Shown here: piece by piece, positions 1 through 5,156 of the stretch
Layout: each line of letters begins with the position of its first letter
Numbering within the stretch: the first letter of the stretch is position 1
NCBI GenBank assembly: GCA_045579195.1
Contig: JAZNLR010000032.1
Location: 1 to 12,720, forward strand
DNA: 12,720 nt
Direction: 5' to 3'
DNA from: JAZNLR01 sp045579195
GTDB lineage: Bacteria > Bacillota > Clostridia > Christensenellales > CAMQZB01
Made by a program: the position numbers and the translations under genes
The notes under the pieces: model-generated
What the model was told of the DNA's origin: nothing
Seen by the model: only the letters and a program-made list of their open reading frames with translations
The model's database searches: none

Positions 1-178
1 CATGGCTACGATCCGACTTAAAGAGGTTGCAAACGCCATTGCCGAGAGCGCACCGCAAAAGTTCCTGATCCCCGTGAATCGCTGCCATCCGTTCACAGTT
101 GTCGGCCTTGCAGATCGGCCGTTGAAATCTTACCTTGACGAGGTCGTTGCACTCGTTGAAAAATTTGTCCGAGAATAA
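1..178 (+). CDS. DUF3842-like protein, C-terminal fragment
   Basis: The frame is open from the window edge to TAA at 176-178, giving about 58 residues. An ATG sits at 2-4, but no ribosome binding site is visible, so it is probably internal and the gene begins upstream of the window. The fragment contains AIAESAPQKFLIPVNRC followed by VVGL, PLKSYLDEVV and a charged C-terminal helix. This resembles the C-terminus of DUF3842 family proteins of Clostridia (pattern: A-I--S---K-LIP-N-C---VVG---PL---I-E-V). The family has no established function that I can name. The gene is convergent with the AraC regulator and shares the hairpin at 182-213. The family call comes from remembered sequence pattern on a short fragment and is moderate; the reading frame itself is well supported by continuous codon use up to a stop placed just before a terminator. 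Confidence 0.55.
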   Translation, partial: MATIRLKEVANAIAESAPQKFLIPVNRCHPFTVVGLADRPLKSYLDEVVALVEKFVRE

Positions 179-181
179 GAA

Positions 182-213
182 AAGCGAAGACGTTCTGTCT
201 TCGCTTGTTTTTT
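182..213. terminator. Bidirectional intrinsic terminator
   Basis: A perfect 10-bp stem, AAGCGAAGAC (182-191) with GTCTTCGCTT (197-206), closes a 5-nt loop. It is followed on the plus strand by a T run (208-213). On the minus strand the stem is followed by TTTTCTTAT, so it can also end transcription of the AraC gene. The plus-strand T run overlaps the AraC stop codon (TTA at 212-214). The placement between two convergent genes fits a shared terminator. Confidence 0.85.
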
Positions 214-979
214 AGTGCTGCTCTTTCAGTTCGCGCCTGAAATCATTCGGCGTCGATCCTGTCCACGCTTTGAAGGTCGTGATGAAGTGAGAAACGGAGG
301 AGAAGTTGCATTCCTTTGCAATCTGCTTGAGCGTTCTCTTGTCGTCTGCAAGAAGCTCTTTTGTCTTTTCGATCTTGAGCTTGAGAACGTACTGCTTGGG
401 CGGAACGCCCAAAACCTCCTTGAAGATGTGACGAAAATGCTCGTAAGAATATCCCATGTTCTGCGCAAGCTTTGCCCAGTTGATGTCGGTTGCGAAGTTG
501 GTTTCGATGTAATTCAAAACGTACCCCAAGGTGCTCTTTGCAACCTGGCGTTTCATCGGCGTGATCGCAAGGTGACGGAAGAGGGCAATCAAGAGGTCGG
601 AGGCAAGGAGATTCAGCCTCGTTTCATAATAGTCTTCCTGTCCGTTTAACTCTTCGATGAGCGCACGGAAGATTGCTTCAATGCGCGGATTTTCCTTCGT
701 GTTGAAAACGCCGCTCGAAAGCTTGTTTGGAACGTCTGAAAAAGAAAAGCAAACCGAAATCAATTTTCCGTTCTCGGTCAGAACTTCGCTGTGCGTTGTG
801 TTCGGCGGGAAGATGGCAACGTGCGCTTCCTCAAAGTGAAAGGAGACTCCGTCAATGACCGCATTCCCTGCGCCCGATGCGCAGAAAAACAGCTCGTAAT
901 CCTGCTGGGATCTGCTTTCAAAAACTTGCCCTTTGGGGAAGGAAAGCTCCGTTGCATATTTCACAGTTGCTTCAAACAT
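212..979 (-). CDS. AraC-family transcriptional regulator
   Basis: The product is 255 aa, a usual length for a two-domain AraC/XylS regulator. Residues about 1-85 look like a cupin-type effector domain (glycine-rich beta strands, then PPNTTH at 59-63). Residues about 150-250 form the DNA-binding part with two helix-turn-helix units: the first near 166-190 (LAQNMGYSYEHFRHIFKE), the second near 214-239 (LKQIAKECNFSSVSHFITTF). It ends with the family signature GSTPNDFRRE. The start ATG (complement of 977-979) has AAGAGGT upstream on its strand with normal spacing. AraC regulators of this layout commonly sense sugars and activate adjacent genes. Here the gene is divergent from a large surface protein, with a beta-galactosidase beyond it, so those are the first target candidates; this is inference. 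An inverted repeat at 1011-1044 lies just ahead of its start and could be an autoregulatory site. Confidence 0.93.
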   Translation of the reverse strand: MFEATVKYATELSFPKGQVFESRSQQDYELFFCASGAGNAVIDGVSFHFEEAHVAIFPPNTTHSEVLTENGKLISVCFSFSDVPNKLSSGVFNTKENPRIEAIFRALIEELNGQEDYYETRLNLLASDLLIALFRHLAITPMKRQVAKSTLGYVLNYIETNFATDINWAKLAQNMGYSYEHFRHIFKEVLGVPPKQYVLKLKIEKTKELLADDKRTLKQIAKECNFSSVSHFITTFKAWTGSTPNDFRRELKEQH

Positions 980-1010
980 TTTATAACCTCTTAAAATCCT
1001 CTTTTAACGC

Positions 1011-1044
1011 GCGCGTGTGAAATGAAATTTTGAAAATCACGCGC
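1011..1044. repeat. Inverted repeat GCGCGTG/CACGCGC
   Basis: Perfect 7-bp arms, GCGCGTG (1011-1017) and CACGCGC (1038-1044), flank a 20-nt AT-rich centre. The GC-rich arms stand out in an AT-rich surround. The repeat lies between possible minus-strand -10 boxes and the AraC start, so it would sit at or just after the transcription start of the regulator. It could be an operator or a hairpin in the araC leader. Function is inference. Confidence 0.5.
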
Positions 1045-1120
1045 ATATAGTATACACGATATTGCATTATAAAATTTGGCTAAACTCATTTCATTTTTTG
1101 GCGATTTGCAATTTCTTGTC

Positions 1121-1166
1121 TTTCATTTGCTCACTTTTACTTGTCAGATTTCTTTCATTTGTTCAC
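1121..1166. repeat. Two 14-bp direct repeats, possible operator
   Basis: TTTCATTTGCTCAC at 1121-1134 and TTTCATTTGTTCAC at 1153-1166 differ by one base and are spaced 32 bp start to start, about three helical turns. On the minus strand they read GTGARCAAATGAAA. AraC-type activators often bind direct repeats on one face of the helix upstream of -35. The second copy ends about 70 bp before the surface-gene -35 box. The repeat is seen directly; the binding role is inferred. Confidence 0.5.
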
Positions 1167-1236
1167 AAGAAGTGGAAAATTCTCCCAAAGTTTCGCAAGA
1201 TATTACAAAATTTATAAAAAATTTAGTCAAAAACTC

Positions 1237-1265
1237 TTGTCTTTTTCGCTCAATTTGACTATAAT
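1237..1265 (+). promoter_or_regulatory. Sigma-A-type promoter of the surface-protein gene
   Basis: TTGTCT (1237-1242), a 17-bp spacer, and a perfect TATAAT (1260-1265). Transcription would begin near 1272 and give a leader of about 135 nt before the start codon. A TTGACT at 1255-1260 also resembles a -35 box but has no -10 at proper distance. Confidence 0.65.
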
Positions 1266-1343
1266 TAAATTTATCTAGGGGAATTATGCTTTTTTTTTGC
1301 TTGCTTTGTTCTTTTCTCCGTTTTTTCACTTTGAGCTTATTTT

Positions 1344-1370
1344 GAACCGACCGTGCAAATCGATCGGTTC
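1344..1370 (+). promoter_or_regulatory. Leader hairpin before the surface-protein gene
   Basis: GAACCGA (1344-1350) pairs perfectly with TCGGTTC (1364-1370) around a 13-nt loop, about 30 nt before the ribosome binding site GGAGG (1398-1402). There is no T run directly after it, so it is unlikely to terminate. It could stabilise the mRNA or be a protein-binding site. Confidence 0.45.
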
Positions 1371-1406
1371 GATGAGTGATAGAAAAAATTATTTTTTGGA
1401 GGAAAA

Positions 1407-1670
1407 ATGATGAGAAAGTTTATTGCTATGCTTGTTTGCTGTGCAATGATCGTTGGCGCTCTGACCGGTCTTTCGTTCTTGGCTCCTTCTCAGACGGCTG
1501 AAGCTGCAGGTGTTGAGATGACCGCTTCGACTACTGACAACACGATCTTTGTGCAAGTTGGTAACGATCAGCGTGTTGGAAAGTGTCGCCCTATGGCGAG
1601 ATCACGAGCGCTGAGGGTGTTGTTCTTGCACAGTACGGTGCGATTAAGCTCACGAAAGACAGAGGCGTAA
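1407..1670 (+). CDS. Signal-peptide part of frameshifted surface protein
   Basis: This is the 5' end of the large surface-protein gene, read in a different frame from the rest. GGAGG at 1398-1402 precedes two ATGs (1407 and 1410); the second has the more usual 7-nt spacing. The first 34 residues are a clear Sec signal peptide: MMRK start, hydrophobic core rich in A, V, L, M, and a signal peptidase I site after TAEAA. Cys11-Cys12 do not form a lipobox. The mature start runs GVEMTASTTDN and onward to RVGK. After about codon 60 the frame yields Arg-rich, low-complexity sequence and stops at TAA 1668-1670, whereas the natural continuation is found in the frame of 1583-4984. As read, the product would be an 87-residue secreted fragment. 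Confidence 0.8.
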   Translation: MMRKFIAMLVCCAMIVGALTGLSFLAPSQTAEAAGVEMTASTTDNTIFVQVGNDQRVGKCRPMARSRALRVLFLHSTVRLSSRKTEA

Positions 1671-4600
1671 CGCAGGTTGACGGCTTGTGGATCAACGCAA
1701 CTGGATCCGAGTGTTATACCTTTTTTGCTGGCGATGATGTAACTGCTCCTGGTGGTAGTTATACGTATGCTGACGGCAGTTTTGTGTATGACATTTCTTA
1801 CCGCTCAGACGGCAACATCAATATCAAAAACGCTGATTGGGGTGTAACTTACGAGTTTACCGCTCTTTACGACGCAACTTGGACCTTCTCCAAGATTGAT
1901 GCTTGGGCTCAGCTCCTTGTCGCTTGCTACATTAACGACACAGTTGCATTCGGCTGCTGGTCCAATGAAATGGCAGCAAACCCGATCGAAGTTGAGGCAA
2001 ACGACGTTGTTCGCTTCTCGTTCTATACGGATACTGCTAATAAGTACTCCAACGTTGACTTCCAGTTGGACATCACTGCAACCGTTCCGACCGGAGGCGG
2101 AACGTTCACCGGAACGACGCTTGACATGATCCCCGCTGCAATGGCTGCAACCGATGCAAAGGTTGTTGGGAACATTGCTGATTACCAGATCTTGACCACC
2201 ACTGACGGTGGCACAACCTGGCAGGTTGCAACCGGTTCTGCTGAATCCATTGGTGCTGGCGAGGTTGCTCCTTACTTGCGTGTGTATGACGGTCGTATGG
2301 TATGCGGCGGAAATGGTGAAGCTGAAACAACCCGCATTCGTTATGAAGTTACTGCAAAGTGTGCTCAGGAGATGACGTTTGCAATGAGCCACTTTGGAAA
2401 GGATTGGGGTTCTGCAAGATACACCGCTTATTCTTACGACGTTGAAACTGAAACCACGACCAAGCTTGGCTCGTCTGCTTGCGGCGCAAGTTGGGGTGAG
2501 GATCAGACCTGGTCGTTTGAAGCAACGGCGGAAGGCGACAAGCTCATCGTTGAAATCAACGGTGGTGGTGGAAAAAATGATGCTGGACTTGGAACTCCTC
2601 ACGGAATCTTCACGTTGGAAGCTCCTGAAGCTTACATCATCAATCCCCCGGTGAAGCCGGCACCTCCTGTTGTCACGAAGGCTGACGTTGTTGTTGCAGG
2701 CGGAGTTGACTCTGTTTACCTCGGAGAATCCTTCAACCTCTCTTGCGACACCGATGCTTTCGGTTCTGCAACTATTTATAACTGGACGGCAAACGGAGAT
2801 TTCATTGGTAATACCGCTGAAGTTACCTTTACGCCTGACAGGACTGGAACTTATGACATTCAGGTAACTGTAAACGGATTTGCAGGCACGGTGAAGACCC
2901 TTACCTGTAAGCGTGATGATCGCGTTCCCGGTGCATTGGTAACCGGTAAGGACGTTATCGCAGCATCCGCAGAATCTGTTGTTACTGGAACCGCAATGGA
3001 TCTTGTTGCAAGCGACAACTTTGGTTATGATTATGCTAAGTTCTCTGCTTTGAAGTACACGCTCGACAGAGCAACTGTTTCTGCATTCCCTGCAGCATCG
3101 TTGGAAAACTTCAAGGGCCTCACTTACTCTACTTCCGGAAACTATGACAGCTATAATGCTAGCGGAAATGAGCAGTGGGCTGACGGAACCATCTCCATCC
3201 GTGATGACGGTTGGTGGAAGGTTAACGGAAAGGAATATGGATTTGTTTGGGAATTCACGGCTTTGATGGATTGCTATGCAACGCTCGTTGTTAATGACAG
3301 CACCTGGTCCAACTTGATGTACGATATGTACATGACCGTTGATGGTGAAACGTACCAGATCGCAAGAATGCAGTGGATCTCCAGCTTGAACCAGAAGATT
3401 TACGTTCCCGAGGGTGCATCTGTTCGCATCGTAACCTTCCAGGCAAACGGCGCTGTTAACGGAAGCCGTCTCCCTGACTTCTCCTTCGTTCCGTATGATG
3501 GAGATGAAAACCCGACCACGTTCATTAAGCACAACCAGGCTATGTCCGCTGCTGCATCCATGATGTGGATGGGAATGAAGGACGTTGCTGAATATGGCGA
3601 CATCAATGCATACATCACTTACACGATGAATGGCGAAACCCTTCTCCCGCGTGAGAGTGTTGGCGCTGCATTTACCGCAACCGATGAGAATCCGTGGAGA
3701 TGGGACCTTGGTCCGACCAACACGCACTCTGAGGCAGAAGGTGGTTTGCGCGGAACGAACGCTGACAACCAGAACTGCTGGAGATTCTTGGCTGGTCAGG
3801 AGCCTGTTGTTACCTTGACCGCCAAGAAAGACCTTAAGGTTACTTACACGAACGATGCATTCCCGAACACTTGGGTTGGCAACTCCGAGTTCGTTGTAAC
3901 TTACATCTCGAGAGATGGCTTCAAGGAAGTTATCATCAAGAAGCCCATCGTTGCAAACGGCGACACCGACTGGTTCTTCGCAGTTAGCTTGAGAGCCGGC
4001 GATGCAATCGCTATCCAGCTCACGACGACCGCTACGGGACGTGTTAACGTTGGATGTAGCCCGGACTTCACGCTTTCTCCTGCAGACTTTGACGCAGAGA
4101 AGGTTGGTCAGGCAGTTGAATACATTGGCGCTGCTGTAACGCAGGTTGCAACCAGAGCTAACGTTTCTATCATTGGAAAGGAATCCATCCTTGCAGGAAG
4201 CGGCGAGTCCTTCAGCTTCGAGGCAAGAACGGATGCTAAGAACGTTGCAATGAACTATGAATGGTTTGTTAACGGCGAATCCGTTGGAACGGATGCAACC
4301 TATTCCTTCAAGCCGACCAAGGTTGGAACTTACTCCGTCTACGTTGTTGTTAACGGCATTCAGTCGAACGCTAAGACCGTAACCGTTATCAGCGCTCCTA
4401 TCACGGAAGTTAAGGTTGCTGCTTCTGACGTTACGTTCGGACAGCTCATCAAGGCAACCGCAACTGTCAATGAGAATGCTGACTCTGACATCGTTTACAC
4501 CTGGTATGTAAACGGCGAGTTCTACACCTCTACCGGTGCAACGTTTGAGTTCGTTCCTTCCGCACCCGGTGAGTACAAGATCAAGGCTGCTGCAGGCGGC

Positions 4601-4984
4601 GTAGAGAGCAAGGAAGTCACCGTTAAGGTCGGATATCCCACCATCACGGACTTCAACATCTATGTTCTTAACACACAGTTCCACAAGGGCGCAACGGTCG
4701 TTCTCCAGGTTGAAACCCTCGAGCTTCTCGATCCCGCTGCAACCATCACTTGGAAGGTCAACGGCGCTAACGTTACCGCTGATGGAAACGTTCTCCGCAT
4801 TGAGCTCAACGAGGACATCGAAGTTTCCGTTACCATCGGAAACGTAACCAAGACCGTTAAGGTTTCTGTTGAAGACGGAACGGTTGAGGCTGAAGGATGT
4901 AACTCCTCCAAGGATGCAAGCGCAGGCATCATCCTCGGCGGACTTGCTGCTGCTGTTGTTCTTCTCAAGAAGAAAGAGGACTAA
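1583..4984 (+). CDS. Large Ig-like repeat surface protein, main part
   Basis: The frame gives 1133 residues; with the frame joined to the signal peptide at 1407 the protein would be about 1192 aa. A GTG at 1583 is the first possible start here but has only a poor GGA upstream, so I take this as the body of a frameshifted gene. Residue numbers follow this frame. Residues 1 to about 350 and about 445-850 hold Trp/Tyr/Gly-rich beta regions that recur loosely (DISYRSDGNINIKN, TISIRDDGWWKVNG, YEFTAL, WEFTAL), reminiscent of carbohydrate-binding sandwich domains; I cannot name a family. A Pro-rich linker (PPVKPAPPVV) lies near 355-364. Ig/PKD-like repeats occur at about 363-443, 861-940, 940-1020 and 1020-1102, three with the Y-W-(V/A)-NG core (YNWTANG, YEWFVNG, YTWYVNG). 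The end carries EGCNSS (Cys1106), a small-residue hydrophobic helix and KKKED, a tripartite cell-surface anchoring tail. It is likely exported and surface-held. Ligand unknown. Codon choice is strongly biased, especially in the 3' half, suggesting high expression. Confidence 0.8.
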   Translation: MSPYGEITSAEGVVLAQYGAIKLTKDRGVTQVDGLWINATGSECYTFFAGDDVTAPGGSYTYADGSFVYDISYRSDGNINIKNADWGVTYEFTALYDATWTFSKIDAWAQLLVACYINDTVAFGCWSNEMAANPIEVEANDVVRFSFYTDTANKYSNVDFQLDITATVPTGGGTFTGTTLDMIPAAMAATDAKVVGNIADYQILTTTDGGTTWQVATGSAESIGAGEVAPYLRVYDGRMVCGGNGEAETTRIRYEVTAKCAQEMTFAMSHFGKDWGSARYTAYSYDVETETTTKLGSSACGASWGEDQTWSFEATAEGDKLIVEINGGGGKNDAGLGTPHGIFTLEAPEAYIINPPVKPAPPVVTKADVVVAGGVDSVYLGESFNLSCDTDAFGSATIYNWTANGDFIGNTAEVTFTPDRTGTYDIQVTVNGFAGTVKTLTCKRDDRVPGALVTGKDVIAASAESVVTGTAMDLVASDNFGYDYAKFSALKYTLDRATVSAFPAASLENFKGLTYSTSGNYDSYNASGNEQWADGTISIRDDGWWKVNGKEYGFVWEFTALMDCYATLVVNDSTWSNLMYDMYMTVDGETYQIARMQWISSLNQKIYVPEGASVRIVTFQANGAVNGSRLPDFSFVPYDGDENPTTFIKHNQAMSAAASMMWMGMKDVAEYGDINAYITYTMNGETLLPRESVGAAFTATDENPWRWDLGPTNTHSEAEGGLRGTNADNQNCWRFLAGQEPVVTLTAKKDLKVTYTNDAFPNTWVGNSEFVVTYISRDGFKEVIIKKPIVANGDTDWFFAVSLRAGDAIAIQLTTTATGRVNVGCSPDFTLSPADFDAEKVGQAVEYIGAAVTQVATRANVSIIGKESILAGSGESFSFEARTDAKNVAMNYEWFVNGESVGTDATYSFKPTKVGTYSVYVVVNGIQSNAKTVTVISAPITEVKVAASDVTFGQLIKATATVNENADSDIVYTWYVNGEFYTSTGATFEFVPSAPGEYKIKAAAGGVESKEVTVKVGYPTITDFNIYVLNTQFHKGATVVLQVETLELLDPAATITWKVNGANVTADGNVLRIELNEDIEVSVTIGNVTKTVKVSVEDGTVEAEGCNSSKDASAGIILGGLAAAVVLLKKKED

Positions 4985-5024
4985 TTCCTTGATCGATTGA
5001 AAGACAGTTTTTTGAACTAACTAT

Positions 5025-5060
5025 AATTGCTCAGCTTCTTTTGAGGCTGAGCAATTTTTT
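5025..5060 (+). terminator. Intrinsic terminator of the surface-protein gene
   Basis: AATTGCTCAGC (5025-5035) pairs with GCTGAGCAATT (5046-5056), with three more inner pairs (one wobble) around a TTTT loop, giving a stem of about 14 bp. The T run reaches 5060. It lies about 40 bp after the stop codon and isolates the gene from the downstream beta-galactosidase. Confidence 0.92.
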
Positions 5061-5083
5061 ATGCAGAAAAGTTTCCGTTTCGA

Positions 5084-5112
5084 TTGACCGAGGGGGCTTT
5101 TAATGATACAAT
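5084..5112 (+). promoter_or_regulatory. Extended -10 promoter of the beta-galactosidase gene
   Basis: TTGACC (5084-5089), 17-bp spacer, TACAAT (5107-5112), with an extended -10 TGA directly before it (5104-5106). Predicted start near 5119, about 38 nt ahead of the ATG. No clear operator repeat is visible around it. Confidence 0.85.
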
Positions 5113-5156
5113 AGAACTGGTGCAGAAAGCGCCGAGAACACTTAGAGGAGAGTTTT

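Larger units (their letters stand above)
980..1406. other. Divergent regulatory region, no gene
   Basis: These 427 bp separate the AraC regulator from the surface-protein gene. They are AT-rich and hold no convincing gene: a 60-codon open frame at 1076-1258 would begin at TTG without a ribosome binding site. Visible elements are an inverted repeat (1011-1044), possible minus-strand -10 boxes (TATACT at 1049-1054, TATAAT at 1066-1071, neither with a clear -35), a pair of near-identical 14-mers (1121-1134 and 1153-1166), a 9-bp repeat CTTGTCTTT (1115-1123 and 1236-1244), a plus-strand promoter (1237-1265) and a leader hairpin (1344-1370). Confidence 0.7.

Noticed and set aside
1076..1258. 60-codon open frame in the divergent gap
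   Set aside because: It begins at TTG without a ribosome binding site, lies in AT-rich regulatory sequence and overlaps the repeats and promoter.
1255..1290. TTGACT (1255-1260) as -35 with TATGCT (1285-1290) as -10
   Set aside because: The spacing is 24 bp, too long; TTGTCT and TATAAT at 17 bp upstream fit far better.
1583..1585. GTG 1583 as a true start of the surface protein
   Set aside because: Only a poor GGA lies ahead, the product would lack a signal peptide, and a perfect signal peptide sits in the other frame just upstream.
1575..1590. Programmed -1 frameshifting at the junction of the surface protein
   Set aside because: The site GGA-AAG-TGT has no slippery heptamer (slip in the P site would mismatch), and no stimulatory stem or internal Shine-Dalgarno is evident.
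1805..4684. 959-codon open frame on the minus strand, opposite the surface protein
   Set aside because: It is in register with the sense codons and stays open because the sense strand avoids TTA, CTA and TCA. Its product is Cys/Arg/Asn-rich with no domain, and no ribosome binding site is evident.
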